64,000 nt of DNA from Geomicrobium sp. JCM 19039 (GCF_000698145.1 NZ_BAXB01000003.1:1-64000), one strand, 5' to 3'. Positions 19,732 to 28,969 are shown, counted from the first letter of the stretch. Notes: generated by a model from the sequence alone, not told the origin. Numbers and translations: made by a program.

Positions 19732-19834
19732 AGGTTAGAGATAAAACTGGATGAACTTACTAATTAAAAAGTGGGGATAGAGAAATCAAATCGAGTCAAA
19801 CTATAGTTACACAGAGAGGGAGGTGAGATAAAAC

Positions 19835-20038
19835 ATGGCGAACAACAACAGTTCAAACCAACTTGTCGTACCTGGTGTACAACAAGCACTAGACCAAATG
19901 AAGTATGAAATCGCTTCTGAGTTCGGTGTTCAACTTGGACCAGACTCAACAGCACGCTCTAACGGTTCAGTTGGAGGGGAAATCACAAAACGCTTAGTTC
20001 AAATGGCTGAGCAACAAATGGGTGGCTATCAAAAATAA
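19835..20038 (+). CDS. sspB: Alpha/beta-type small acid-soluble spore protein
   Basis: Forespore DNA-binding protein that coats spore chromosomes and protects them from UV and heat; degraded by the GPR protease at germination. 67 residues with the two family helices: [23 protein letters not shown] (carrying the GPR cleavage region around EIASE) and [19 protein letters not shown] at 19835 after GGGAGGTGAG. Followed by a terminator. The symbol follows the neighbourhood (sspB next to yheE in B. subtilis); other alpha/beta paralogues are nearly identical. Expected to be sigma-G dependent, although I could not identify a clear sigma-G promoter. Confidence 0.92.
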   Translation: MANNNSSNQLVVPGVQQALDQMKYEIASEFGVQLGPDSTARSNGSVGGEITKRLVQMAEQQMGGYQK

Positions 20039-20074
20039 CCATCAATGATCATCTAACTAAATACAGATGGCTTG

Positions 20075-20099
20075 AAAAGGCAGCTTTATGCTGCCTTTT
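20075..20099. terminator. Terminator between the SASP gene and yheE
   Basis: AAAAGGCAGC-TTTAT-GCTGCCTTTT, a symmetrical hairpin with A- and T-tracts on both sides, usable from both strands. Confidence 0.85.
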
Positions 20100-20110
20100 C
20101 GTATATCATC

Positions 20111-20335
20111 TTATTGGAAATTTGGATTGTGTTCTTCAAACTCATGATAAAGCATAAGATCATGAACATGTGCTTCTACTTGTTTTATGTCTTCCTTCGG
20201 TGCATGCAACCACTTCACTTGACCTTCACCTGAATAGGTTCCTTCACAATGAACACCTTTATAAAAGAAAGAGAATTTCCATTCTTTTGCTACCCAATTA
20301 TTCTTAATTGTTTCATATTGAAAATGACTAAACAT
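20111..20335 (-). CDS. yheE: YheE-family protein
   Basis: 74 residues, rich in aromatic residues and His. It begins MFSHFQYETIKNNWVAKEWK, the pattern of the short Bacillus YheE family (DUF5342), and sits beside the SASP gene as in B. subtilis. No catalytic motif is visible and no function is known. The minus-strand ATG is at 20335 after AGAAAGGAGC. The neighbouring B. subtilis genes yheC and yheD are absent here. Confidence 0.75.
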   Translation of the reverse strand: MFSHFQYETIKNNWVAKEWKFSFFYKGVHCEGTYSGEGQVKWLHAPKEDIKQVEAHVHDLMLYHEFEEHNPNFQ

Positions 20336-20428
20336 TCTGATGCTCCTTTCTCACAGTTGTCATGAATTTATGGTATCATGACTAGCGAAAAGAATCTAAA
20401 ACTGTCGTTTTTCAAAGGAGACGTTTGT

Positions 20429-21571
20429 GTGAATGCCATCCTGATCATCTTGATTTCGATGCTTATTGCCGGTGTTATTGGCTTATTTACGAATATTATT
20501 GCGATTGGCATGTTATTTCGTCCTTACGGTGCGAGGTACATAGGGAAAAAGAAGTTACCATTGACTCCAGGGCTAATCCCGAAACGACAAGCAGACATTG
20601 CAAATCATTTAGGGAAAACGGTCATGAATCATCTGTTAACCGCTGAAGGGATTGAAGAGAAGCTTACAAACCCAGAGTTTCAAAAACAGATGAAAGGGTG
20701 GATGAAAAAAGGTGTTACAGAGTGGGTCCACACCGAAGAACGATCATTGGCAGACATTGTTAAAAGCTATGATCCCACCATTGATATAGAAAAAAAACTT
20801 CGTTATCAGCTTGAAAGAAGACTCGACCATAAATTTGATGAATGGCTTTTGGAAATTGAACAACAACCACTTGCTCATCTTGTACCAGAAGAATTGATGA
20901 AAAGAACGACAGAAAAACTACCTGAAGTGAACGAATGGGTTTTCCAACGAATTGAAACGTATTTGCATTCTCATGAAGGACGAGAACAGATGCAAAATAT
21001 TGTGAGACGTTTTCTAGAAAGACAAGGTTCACTTGTCCAAATGCTCGGATCTTTTGTTAAAACGGACCGAATCATTGAAAAGGTTTATCCTGAGATTGTT
21101 AAAGCAATCACTTCAGAAGATATGAGAGTGTGGGTAAATCAAAAAGTACAATCAGAGTTCGAAGACATGCTAAACGAGCCTTTCAATCGTTACGTGTCTA
21201 AAGAACAAGCCCATGGGCTGAAATCAGATCTCACTGCTTATGTGTTTGAAAGATTTTCTATTGAAAAATATACAAATCGCCCGATTTACGAGTGGGGAGC
21301 TCACGTCAACGAAGAGATCATTGACCGAATCGTTGATGCTGCAGTAAGTCGCTCAAGCCGATTGATTCAAATAAAGTTACCTGAATTTTTAAAGCTCCTC
21401 AATTTACAAGAAGTTGTGGCTGACCAGATTAACCGTTTTTCAGTGCAGCAATTGGAGGGGATCGTGCTCTCAATTGCCAATCGCGAACTACGTCTTATCA
21501 AATATTTAGGCGGGGTTTTAGGAGCGATCATCGGTTTCGTTCAAGGATTGATATTGCTCATGTTCATCTAA
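20429..21571 (+). CDS. yheB: DUF445 membrane protein YheB
   Basis: DUF445 family, about 380 residues. It has an N-terminal membrane segment (residues 2-25), then the family signature GLFTNIIAIGMLFRPY and LPLTPGLIPKRQADIA, a long amphipathic helical middle and a C-terminal membrane segment (FLGGVLGAIIGFVQG-like). The GTG at 20429 lies 8 bases after AAAGGAG; in-frame starts farther upstream are not supported. The function is unknown; in B. subtilis it is expressed in sporulating cells. It precedes yheA on the same strand. Confidence 0.9.
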   Translation: MNAILIILISMLIAGVIGLFTNIIAIGMLFRPYGARYIGKKKLPLTPGLIPKRQADIANHLGKTVMNHLLTAEGIEEKLTNPEFQKQMKGWMKKGVTEWVHTEERSLADIVKSYDPTIDIEKKLRYQLERRLDHKFDEWLLEIEQQPLAHLVPEELMKRTTEKLPEVNEWVFQRIETYLHSHEGREQMQNIVRRFLERQGSLVQMLGSFVKTDRIIEKVYPEIVKAITSEDMRVWVNQKVQSEFEDMLNEPFNRYVSKEQAHGLKSDLTAYVFERFSIEKYTNRPIYEWGAHVNEEIIDRIVDAAVSRSSRLIQIKLPEFLKLLNLQEVVADQINRFSVQQLEGIVLSIANRELRLIKYLGGVLGAIIGFVQGLILLMFI

Positions 21572-21663
21572 TTATGCCGTTTCCCTTTCATTCGATGGAA
21601 AAGGTATGGTATCCTCGTGAAGATGCTTGATCGTTAAGCGATCAAAATTAGGGAGGTCATCAA

Positions 21664-22017
21664 GTGAGCAACTTACAAGATAAAGCGAAAGAACTAGCCA
21701 ATGCAATTGCTGAAAGTGAAGAATTTAAAGCATTAGAGCGTCTCCATCAAGAAGTAGAGAGCGATGAAGTTGCGAACCGTATGCTAACAAACTTCCGTGA
21801 AATTCAACTCACTCTTCAAGAAAAGCAAATGCAAGGTGAGCAGCCAACAGAAGAAGAAATTATGCAAGCACAAAAGCAATTTGAAATGGTTCAGCAACAT
21901 GAGAAAATCTCTGAGTTGATGGAACAAGAGCAACAAATGAGCAATGTGATTGGACAAGTAAACCAAACAATTACAGAACCTCTAGAAAAACTATACGGTA
22001 CTCCAGAAAGTGAATAA
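21664..22017 (+). CDS. yheA: YlbF/YmcA-family protein YheA
   Basis: 117 residues, almost entirely helical and rich in Gln and Glu, matching UPF0342/YheA in the YlbF/YmcA (Com_YlbF) superfamily. Family members YlbF and YmcA form a complex that affects RNA processing and development, but YheA itself is uncharacterised. GTG at 21664 follows AGGGAGGTCATCAA. A strong terminator follows. The pairing yheB-yheA is conserved with B. subtilis. Confidence 0.9.
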   Translation: MSNLQDKAKELANAIAESEEFKALERLHQEVESDEVANRMLTNFREIQLTLQEKQMQGEQPTEEEIMQAQKQFEMVQQHEKISELMEQEQQMSNVIGQVNQTITEPLEKLYGTPESE

Positions 22018-22018
22018 T

Positions 22019-22062
22019 ACAAAAAAAACCGAGCTTGGTGTTTAGCACCAACTCGGTTTTTT
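22019..22062 (+). terminator. Terminator after yheA
   Basis: A-run, then AAACCGAG-TTGGTG-TTTAG-CACCAA-CTCGGTTTTTTT: a long near-perfect stem with a U-tract on either strand. Confidence 0.93.
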
Positions 22063-22207
22063 TGTCTTCATGCTGCTAAGTGAACTGCACAACGAGCATT
22101 CGTCATTCTATGATGCAATTTTTTTCTACAATACACCCCATAAACTACCGGAGATCATTTTATAGAAGTTTCATTGGTAAAGTTTCGCTCTGTGTGTGAG
22201 CGGAATA

Positions 22208-22366
22208 TCTATGTGGGGATATCATCGACTTAGACTCAATCGTCGGTGTTGAATCGCATCGTAAACGTGTTCACGTGGGCATTTTCCTTTTCTATGTGGG
22301 GATTTGAGCAAGGAAAGGCACAAATATTCATGGAAATTCTCACATAGGCGCTTTTATGCGGGGATC
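22208..22366. repeat. Repeated TCTATGTGGGGAT boxes
   Basis: The 13-base word TCTATGTGGGGAT occurs exactly at 22208-22220 and 22291-22303. A relaxed copy (TTATGCGGGGATCT) is at about 22354-22367 and an inverted relaxed copy (ATTCTCACATAGG) at 22336-22348. Spacing is about 83 bases and then about 60. No protein-coding context. Confidence 0.5.
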
Positions 22367-22593
22367 TCCACGTAGAACAAGTGGCACAGAGTTATCTGTA
22401 TATCCATTTCACCTTGCTTGTGAACGATCTTACGACTTGCGAAATATCGTCGCGTTCATTCTTCCGCAAGCGTCACCGATTTTCGTTCTATTTAACGGTA
22501 TTGAATAGTTGATGTTATTGAACTTTACATTTTCCTAATTGCACAGTTGGGTTGGAGGGATAGCGCGGTGCTGGTTGCCATTTTTGTGCGCGA

Positions 22594-22666
22594 GTTTGTT
22601 TCAACTGGAGAGCAAATTCCATGCTGAAGTGCCAAATCTGACTCGGTTCGGCGCGGCTCGCGCCGA
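22594..22666. repeat. Dispersed repeat, partial copy B
   Basis: Starts GTTTGTTTCAACTGGAG, continues through a CTGAAGTGCCAA block and ends with the hairpin at 22648-22666 whose arms (TCGGCGCG / CGCGCCGA) and GCT loop are identical to those of copy A at 73-91. The downstream TGTTACC part is missing. Confidence 0.65.
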
Positions 22667-22845
22667 CTGGATGCTAGATTTTTGGCTTGGAAATGAAAAG
22701 AATGGTTCTCTGAATCCGTTGCCGCAGGGGATAGCGGCACATGCGGGCAAGACGAACGACGGTTCTGCGAGCGAGTTTCCCCCATCTGCGCGCAAGTTTG
22801 CCTATTTTAACAATTTTTGCGCTCATTCCGCTAAACTCCTGCGCA

Positions 22846-23125
22846 GTTTGTTCCAACTGGAGCGCAGATTCCAGGCTGAAGTGCCAACGACACGCGGTTC
22901 GTCGCGATCCGCGCCGACGTCTTGTGGGTACTTCGGGGCGGGGATGTACACATGACCTTGTGATCTGTTACCGAGTTTGCTCATTCTGTTACCTAGTTTA
23001 GGAGAATTTATCGCTTTTCCTGCGATTTTCCTCAACTTGAGAACAGTTCTGTCGCAACTGGAGCACAGTTTTCACTTTCCCCAGCTTACCAATGGTTCTT
23101 GAAGAAATTCTTTAGTTCAACCCAT
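22846..23125. repeat. Dispersed repeat, copy C
   Basis: About 280 bases colinear with copy A at the window start. The hairpin at 22899-22917 has one mismatch and a changed loop. The TGTTACCGAGTTT, CATTCTGTTACCTAGTTTA, CGCTTTTCCTGCGATTTT and GGTTCTTGAAGAAATTCTTTAG blocks are all kept in order. Indels and substitutions are spread throughout, as expected for a non-coding element. Confidence 0.75.
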
Positions 23126-23693
23126 ATTATCCATATAAACTTCATGAGCTATCAACCATCGGCACCCGAGGTGCCGAAGAAATACCGAACGGTTCTCCGC
23201 ATGATTCGTGCTAATGGATTGTTAACCTTTGTGACTGAAAAAGTGGAGACATTTCTTACGCCAAGCGTAAGGGGAGCGGGGTTAATGCAGTTAAAACCAT
23301 AGGAACCAATGAATTTCTTTAGAGCAACTTATGTAGATGAGCTTCATTCGAATACACAGGCGGTCACCGGCAGAAATAAGTTCACATTTTTCCATAAATG
23401 CAGCGCATAGTTGCAGAAAATATCAATGACTACTTCTAGTGCGAAACGATCGATCTTCGCTAGTAATTTAGCGGTGCACGAGCCGTCTCTTCAAAATGTT
23501 TAGGGGGATTCATTAATCCAACCTATAGAAAATTCTGTCTAATTTGCATTCGTATCGGCGGCTTTTATGTGTTAGGACTGGGAAACTCACGTGATTATTT
23601 ATGGATGAATTGCAATTCGGACGTGTTCTAATTTCCTTTCGTCCCACATATTGTGTAGCAATGGAAACGGTACGAAGAGGAGGCAAAAATCGA

Positions 23694-24539
23694 ATGAATT
23701 ATCGGATGCTCGTATTATCAGTGGATGGGTCTGTTTTAAAGGACAATGGCCGAATTTCTAAATCAACGAAGGAAGCCATTGAGTTTGTGCAAGATAAAGG
23801 GGTATACGTTACGTTGTGTACAAATCGTACACATCAACAAGCTGAGCGGTTGGCTAAATTGCTCAAAATCAATCATGAGTATATCTCTTATGGTGGGGGA
23901 ATGATTGCGGGAAGAGCAGATAAACCGTTGCATGTAGAGAGAATGCCTGTTGAGATGGCAAGGGATTTAGCAGAAGAACTTGAACGATTCTCGTGTCAAT
24001 TTGTTGTCGAGCACGAAAACTTTGAGCTGACGAATCGCCAGCAACAACCACAAAATTTCTTAGGGAAAATGACGGTTAGTTTAAGTGAATCAATCTTCTC
24101 GCAAACCGTCGTTGATCATATGGGCGACCACCTTGATTTGCATCGCATTGAGCCGTTGCGAATGAAGATACAGTTCGAATCAGATGATCAATTGGAGATT
24201 GCATCTAATCATCTGTTAGAAAAAGTACCTGGCATTCAAATCTTGGAAATGGGTAAAGATCACAGCGTCCATATTATGAAGAAAGAAACGAACAAACGAG
24301 AAGCGGTATTATTCTTAGCGCATGAACTTGGAGTAAGACCAGAAGAAATTGTTGCAACAGGTGTTAAACAGGGTGATGAAGGGTTATTGTCTTCGGTTGG
24401 CATTGGGGTAGCGATGGGGCAGGCACCAATGAGCGTTCAGCAAGCAGGGAACTGGACGACACGCTCAGCCGAACAAAATGGACTCGCCTATATGATTAAG
24501 GAAGTGTTCAGAAAGCAGATGAAGGTGAGCTTATATTAA
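23694..24539 (+). CDS. yhaX: Cof-type HAD-superfamily protein YhaX with degraded catalytic motifs
   Basis: 281 residues with the Cof/IIB HAD layout: N-terminal Rossmann strand, CTNRTHQQAERLAKLL motif-II region (Thr/Asn kept), a cap domain, and a C-terminal motif III/IV region. The nucleophile motif, normally DxDGT, reads SVDGS at about residues 10-14, so the first Asp is Ser. The usual GDGxND loop reads KQGDEGLLS. It is therefore probably not a phosphatase. Start ATG 23694 after AGAGGAGGC. Position between yheA and yhaQ matches B. subtilis yhaX, a sporulation-expressed gene. It converges on the small yhzD-like gene. Confidence 0.8.
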   Translation: MNYRMLVLSVDGSVLKDNGRISKSTKEAIEFVQDKGVYVTLCTNRTHQQAERLAKLLKINHEYISYGGGMIAGRADKPLHVERMPVEMARDLAEELERFSCQFVVEHENFELTNRQQQPQNFLGKMTVSLSESIFSQTVVDHMGDHLDLHRIEPLRMKIQFESDDQLEIASNHLLEKVPGIQILEMGKDHSVHIMKKETNKREAVLFLAHELGVRPEEIVATGVKQGDEGLLSSVGIGVAMGQAPMSVQQAGNWTTRSAEQNGLAYMIKEVFRKQMKVSLY

Positions 24540-24544
24540 AATCG

Positions 24545-24577
24545 TCCGGTTGGTGAATTCACCAACCGGATTTTTCT
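24545..24577. terminator. Bidirectional terminator between yhaX and the yhzD-like gene
   Basis: A perfect 26-base palindrome (TCCGGTTGGTGAA and its complement) followed by TTTTTCTTT on the plus strand. Confidence 0.88.
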
Positions 24578-24757
24578 TTAACGATAGAATAATAATAATT
24601 TGCCAGCTCGAACGAGGCGATGTGTCGTTTCTAAATAATGGTTCTCTGCGAGCATGCTCTTGCCATGAGAGATGGCTTCTTCGTCGCTTTCAAAAACGAA
24701 TGATTCATTTAACAATAATTCACCGGATTTGTTGAAGACTGTAAGTGCATAGTTCAT
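24578..24757 (-). CDS. yhzD: YhzD-like small protein, 59 aa
   Basis: Minus-strand ATG at 24757 preceded by AAGGTGG at good spacing, stop TAA at 24578. The product begins MNYALTVFNKSGELLLNESF, continues with an acidic helix (ESDEEAISHGKSMLAEN) and ends with GKLLLFYR. This N-terminal beta-strand pattern, the acidic helix and the basic hydrophobic end resemble the short YhzD family of Bacillus. Function unknown. An extended -10 (TGGTATAAT on the minus strand, 24787-24795) lies 30 bases upstream. Coding is well supported by start, spacing and protein-like composition; the family name is less sure. Confidence 0.65.
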   Translation of the reverse strand: MNYALTVFNKSGELLLNESFVFESDEEAISHGKSMLAENHYLETTHRLVRAGKLLLFYR

Positions 24758-24786
24758 AAGAATACCACCTTCGTTATTTTGTCAAA

Positions 24787-24795
24787 ATTATACCA
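24787..24795 (-). promoter_or_regulatory. Extended -10 promoter element for the yhzD-like gene
   Basis: Minus strand reads TGG then TATAAT, an extended -10 (TGnTATAAT), 30 bases before the ATG. No good -35 is visible, as is common with extended -10 promoters. Confidence 0.45.
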
Positions 24796-24819
24796 TATGT
24801 CAGAAAAGCGTGCAGAAAC

Positions 24820-24848
24820 TTGTTCTTCATAGAAGGAATTGCTATAGT
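24820..24848 (+). promoter_or_regulatory. Sigma-A promoter for yhaQP
   Basis: TTGTTC (-35), 17-base spacer, TATAGT (-10), placed 31 bases before the yhaQ start codon. Confidence 0.65.
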
Positions 24849-24879
24849 ACAGAAACGAACATATAAAGAAGGTGAGCTT

Positions 24880-25772
24880 GTGTCTCTTCAGATCCAACAA
24901 GTGACGAAACAATTCGGATCAAAAACCGCTTTACATAATATATCTTTTACGATTGGACGTGGAGAAATGTTCGGTCTTCTTGGCAGTAATGGTGCAGGAA
25001 AGACGACGACATTTCGATTAATCATTGGGTTACTTAAGGCAAGTGATGGTGAGGTGCGATGGGACGGTCGACCAGTGTCTCGAATGTCTCCAAGAACGAT
25101 AGGATATCTCCCAGAGGAGCGGGGTTATACCCGAAATTAAAGGTGATGGAACAGCTCATCTATTTAGGCAGGCTTCGTGGCATGACAAAGCAAGAAGTTC
25201 AAGTAGAAGCATCGAAATGGTTGTCACGCTTTCAAGCTGAACAGTACAAAAACATAAAAATTGAACAATTATCAAAAGGCAATCAGCAAAAAATACAATT
25301 TGTTGCGGCAGTCATGCACCAACCGGAATTGTTAATCTTAGATGAACCTTTCAGTGGACTAGATCCTATTAACATGAATACATTAAAAGCAGCAGTTCTT
25401 GACTTGCAAAAAGACGGGACCACGATTGTTTTTTCTAGTCATCAAATGAATCAAGTGGAGTCCCTTTGTGAGAACCTTTCCATCTTAAAGGATGGTGAGC
25501 AAGTCGTAAACGGTAGGTTAAGTGAAGTGAAGGCCAATTACAAAAACCGTAAACTTCGTGTTCGGTGTGATTTTGATATTCGTGCATTAGAAAATTTCTC
25601 AGGGGTTATTGGAATATCGGGCAGCACTGAGGAAAAAGTGATTGAGATCACATCAAGAGACATGGTACCTATCATCTTTGATTGGTTACAGGGGCGTGGG
25701 GTCGTTACGTTATTTGAATTAGAGGAACCTACTTTGCATGACATTTTTGTTGATAAAGCAGGTGGCCGATGA
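24880..25772 (+). CDS. yhaQ: ABC transporter ATPase YhaQ (NatA-like, frameshifted)
   Basis: ATP-binding subunit of an export-type ABC transporter. Walker A GSNGAGKT, signature LSKGNQQK, Walker B LLILDEPFSGLDP and the H-loop in VFSSHQM are all present. The frame breaks at 25121-25124 in a G-run: with one more G the protein reads LPEERGLYPKLKV, as in NatA-type ATPases, and totals about 297 residues. GTG start at 24880 after AGAAGGTGAG. Its stop overlaps the yhaP start (ATGA). B. subtilis YhaQ/YhaP is a putative Na+ or drug exporter; substrate unproven. Confidence 0.85.
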
Positions 25773-27065
25773 TGCGAAATTTATGGCTTGTGTTGTCTCA
25801 TACCTATTGGACAAAGGTAAAATCCAAGACTTTTTTTTATTACGACTTTTTTGATGGCTATTTTTATGATTACGATCTTGAATATGAATACCTTGATGAG
25901 TTATTTTGACGATGCCCCTGAGGAGCGGTCATTTGCGGTTGGCGTTGTTGATGAGACAGAATCGCTTGCCCAATCAATGCGGGACGTATTGGATCTCCAA
26001 GAAACGAACATACAAATCTTCGATGTAGAACTTGGGGAAGAATCTCCGACATTAGATGATATTGAAGATGCAGGGTATGATGCTTTTCTAGAACTGCATT
26101 GGGACGAGCCGTCCGAAGAGTTGACGGCTTCTTACTATGCAGCTTCGGTTAACAGCACTTATTTGCCTGCACAGTTAGAATCAACACTTCAAAGTATCAT
26201 TGAAGAAAGACGTATGGAAGCGCTTGACATTTCAAGAGAAGAGTTGGAGGCAATCTATGCAGATGTAGAACTAACACAGACGGCGCTTGATGATACATCC
26301 AGATCAGAAGCGGAACTTGACCAAGCAAGGTTCTTCGTTTACATTTTGCTATTTGTGATCTACTTTACCGTATTATTTTTAGGGAACATGATTGCTTCAG
26401 AAGTAGCTGCAGAGAAATCATCACGCGTGATGGAAATTCTCATATCTAGTGTTACGCCAATTCAACAGATGTTCGGGAAAATTCTAGGGGTAGGATTAGT
26501 CGGGTTGAGCCAATATGCGATTTTGTTTATGGCAATGCTTTTAACGGCTAGTGCAGACCTGCTGTTTAATGGAGCTCCGAGTGATTTGCCTTCTGAGCCG
26601 CTGAATGTACCTGAATTTACGAGTGACACCTTGTTTTCTTTCGACCTCTTTTTGCTCGCTCTGTTGTTTTTTGTACTCGGCTATTTTCTATATGCAACGT
26701 TAGCAGCGATGCTCGGTTCAGTCGTTACAAGAGTTGAGGACGTGGGTTTGGCTGTTGGCCCATTGAATTTTCTCGTCATTCTTGCGCTTTTAATCTCAAT
26801 GTTTAGTTTGAGTAATCCGTCTGCGACGATTGCCGTGGTTACATCATACATCCCGTTTTTTACACCGATGATTATGTTTTTGCGTGTCGGAATGGGAGAA
26901 GCGGGGATGTGGGAACTGATTGTATCTGTCGTCATTATGGTGGCGACGATCGTTCTTTTAGCTATGTTTGCTGCAAAGGTGTACCGCGGAGGTGTGCTTC
27001 AATATTCACAAGGCAAATTGATTCAGATGTTCAAAAATGCCATACAAAATTCTAAATCCAATTAA
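25769..27065 (+). CDS. yhaP: ABC transporter permease YhaP (NatB-like, frameshifted)
   Basis: Membrane partner of YhaQ. One N-terminal membrane helix, a large acidic external loop (about residues 45-185), then five or six hydrophobic segments including VIYFTVLFLGNMIASEVAAEKSSRVMEILISS, the signature of ABC-2 permeases. The frame from ATG 25769 is lost at the T-run 25831-25838; removing one T joins it to the long frame and reads KVKSKTFFITTFLMAIF. This is the only break in the window that needs a base removed. Length about 431 residues. Confidence 0.8.
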
Positions 27066-27133
27066 TGGACGAATTAGGTTTTTGGCATAAACTTTGATAT
27101 ACTTTAAAGGCATATGAAAAGGGGGCGCTGCCC

Positions 27134-27403
27134 ATGATTGAATTACTGTCAGATGCCCATTGGTTCTCGTATATGGTATTGTTTTCGCAGTTTGCCCTTT
27201 TAGGCATTCAAATCCATTTGATGATGGAGTTGAATGTAAGTTGGATGGGACGCAAACTGGAGCAACGCACGCGTGAATATGAGCGATATCAAATGTGTAT
27301 CAATTTACCCATTCGCCTAGATTCTACGCGAATTCGTAAAGTACCTTCGCTCGATGACCATTATGCAGCTGATGATGATGAACAACCATCTCCACTCGTT
27401 TGA
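27134..27403 (+). CDS. Small membrane-anchored protein, 89 aa
   Basis: Not recognised. ATG at 27134 follows AAAAGGGGGCGCTGCCC. One hydrophobic helix (about residues 13-32) is followed by a basic segment ([15 protein letters not shown]) and an acidic tail rich in Asp. It lies 36 bases before the lipoprotein YidC gene, in the same direction, and may share its transcript. The topology would suit a small membrane accessory protein, but that is a guess. Confidence 0.65.
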   Translation: MIELLSDAHWFSYMVLFSQFALLGIQIHLMMELNVSWMGRKLEQRTREYERYQMCINLPIRLDSTRIRKVPSLDDHYAADDDEQPSPLV

Positions 27404-27438
27404 ATCTGTCGAATTCAAAACGAGGAGGAGTAACGTTA

Positions 27439-28214
27439 ATGAAAAACAAATCCATTGTATTACTCATAATAGCACTTATGGTCGTGTTGCTTTCAGCATG
27501 TGGGGTTGACCAAGCACCAATTACTTCAGAAAGTGAAGGCATCTGGAATCACTTCTTTGTCTTTCCGCTTTCATGGTTGATCATTCAGATTGCTGGCATT
27601 TTAAATGGAAGTTACGGCTTATCTATTGTCGTAATGACGATTATGATCCGCCTTCTTATTTTGCCGCTGTTTCTGAAGCAGCAAAAGAGTAGTAAAGCAA
27701 TGCAACAACTAAGGCCAGAGCTTGAAGAGTTGAGGGGCAAATATGACCCCAAAAACCCCGACGATCAAAAGAAGATGCAACAAGATATGATCTCGCTTTA
27801 TCAAAAGAGCGGTGTGAACCTGCGGCGGGATGTTTACCAGTCGTGATTCAGATGCCGATTCTGATGGCATTTTACTTCGCGATTATACGTACCGAGCAAA
27901 TTGCAACACATAGTTTCCTGTGGATGAATTTAGGTGAACCTGACCCGTATATGATTATGCCAGTGGTTGCAGGTTTGCTCATGCTTGGACAAGTGCAATT
28001 AAGCAGCCGACAAATGCCTGCTGAAATGGCCGCTCAAATGAAGATGATTCAATACATCATGCCTGTGATGATTGTATTCATTGGTTTTGCATTACCTTCA
28101 GCCCTTTCGCTATACTGGGCGACAGGCAGTTTGTTTATGATTGTTCAAAGCTTCTTAATCCAAACAAGAGAAAAGAAAAAAGAAATCAATCAAGATGTTG
28201 TACCAGAGAGGTAA
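27439..28214 (+). CDS. yidC: YidC/Oxa1-family membrane protein insertase, lipoprotein type (frameshifted)
   Basis: Inserts membrane proteins alone or with SecYEG (SpoIIIJ/YqjG type). A lipoprotein signal with lipobox LSAC precedes five hydrophobic segments and a basic cytoplasmic loop ([21 protein letters not shown]). The frame breaks at 27819: restoring one C (AACCCTGCGGCG) gives [17 protein letters not shown], the strongly conserved family block, and about 258 residues in total. ATG 27439 after CGAGGAGGAG. Not next to rnpA, so probably a second paralogue. The position in the yha block differs from B. subtilis. Confidence 0.88.
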
Positions 28215-28231
28215 TTAAATAAACTCTTATA

Positions 28232-28272
28232 GAGCCTTGAAGCGGTTGTGCACACCGCTTTAAGGCTTCTTT
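28232..28272 (+). terminator. Terminator after yidC
   Basis: AGCCTTGAAGCGG-TTGTGCACA-CCGCTTTAAGGCT with TTCTTT after it; one internal mismatch. Confidence 0.75.
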
Positions 28273-28275
28273 GAG

Positions 28276-28949
28276 TGAATGAACCAGTTGTTCACTCTAA
28301 TTAGCGAGGTAAATGGGTACGTTTGATAGCATTGCTCCTAAGGTAGGCATGTTTGGAGAAGCAGAAGACTTTGCTGCGTGAGTGACGACGTTGAATGAAT
28401 TTGTACAGCATTTACAAACAGAATCGTCGATTTTTTCATCTATATAAGTTGAACTAAAGAATATCACGCAATTATAGACCACCTTGTTCTCCACAAAACC
28501 TGTTACTCAAACTTAAAAAATGATTGAGAGAATGAAGAAGGCTTTAGAAGTAGACGATCGTTCATTTTCTGCAAACGCTCAATCTGTTTCCATTAACGTC
28601 TGTTTGGAAGCAGACGTTAATGGATTGGAAACAAAATGAAGTCAAAACGGCATCGGTGGGTAATTCTGTTTCCAATCCAAGCTCTTTGGAAGCAAAAAAC
28701 CTTTTCAGCGACTTCCAACGTCGATGGGAAACCTCGACAGGTTCCCCGACTTTGGAAAGATGGTGGGAATCAAGTACCAACAGTTCAAATCAAGAAAATC
28801 TCATGCCCACACTATATAGTCGGCAAATATATGTTTACGACACCGAAGCGGACAACTTTGACAAACGAGTTGATCTTTACACCTAGTCTTCATGATTACG
28901 TGCTTTCTTCATGCACCAACTTCTGTAGTAATGAATACGCTGTTGGGTA
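28276..28949. other. Gene-free region with overlapping inverted repeats
   Basis: About 670 bases without a supported gene. It contains an inverted fragment of the dispersed repeat (28441-28463, the GGTTCAACTTATATA end), two overlapping hairpins (28590-28679) and several TTGGAA words at 28604-28760. Frames on both strands are short, overlap each other and lack ribosome-binding sites. Confidence 0.5.
28590..28679. repeat. Two overlapping perfect hairpins
   Basis: Hairpin 1: CCATTAACGTCTG (28590-28602) pairs with 28611-28623 around TTTGGAAG. Hairpin 2: TGGATTGGAAACA (28621-28633) pairs with TGTTTCCAATCCA (28667-28679). They share 28621-28623, and TCTGTTTCCA occurs twice (28583 and 28665), so the two forms partly compete. 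No U-tract follows either stem. Confidence 0.6.
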
Positions 28950-28969
28950 GAAGGAGGTAGGCATTTATC

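Larger units (their letters stand above)
22065..23690. other. 1.6-kb gene-free region
   Basis: Three parts. 22065-22530 holds short repeated boxes (separate entry). 22540-23125 is the GC-rich dispersed repeat with two copies. 23130-23690 contains a short repeat fragment at 23311-23340 and otherwise nothing I can name. Open frames here (for example 138 codons at 22539-22955) lack ribosome-binding sites and run through repeat DNA. Confidence 0.5.

Noticed and set aside
22539-22955. Open frame of 138 codons with an internal repeat (FQLE..F.AEVP twice)
   Set aside because: It runs through two copies of the non-coding dispersed repeat, has no ribosome-binding site, and competing frames are open on the other strand.
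23099-23302. 67-codon frame at the end of repeat copy C
   Set aside because: Starts inside the repeat with no Shine-Dalgarno and no recognisable product.
27811-27846. Programmed frameshifting in yidC, yhaM, tgt and others
   Set aside because: No slippery heptamer, stem-loop or in-frame stop arrangement typical of recoding is found, and the many sites share only a GG/CC run.
28297-28494. 65-codon minus-strand frame after yidC
   Set aside because: It spans a fragment of the dispersed repeat and has no credible start signal.
28562-28950. Three overlapping frames of 72-104 codons
   Set aside because: They read through palindromic DNA on both strands; the protein similarity between them is only the inverted repeat.
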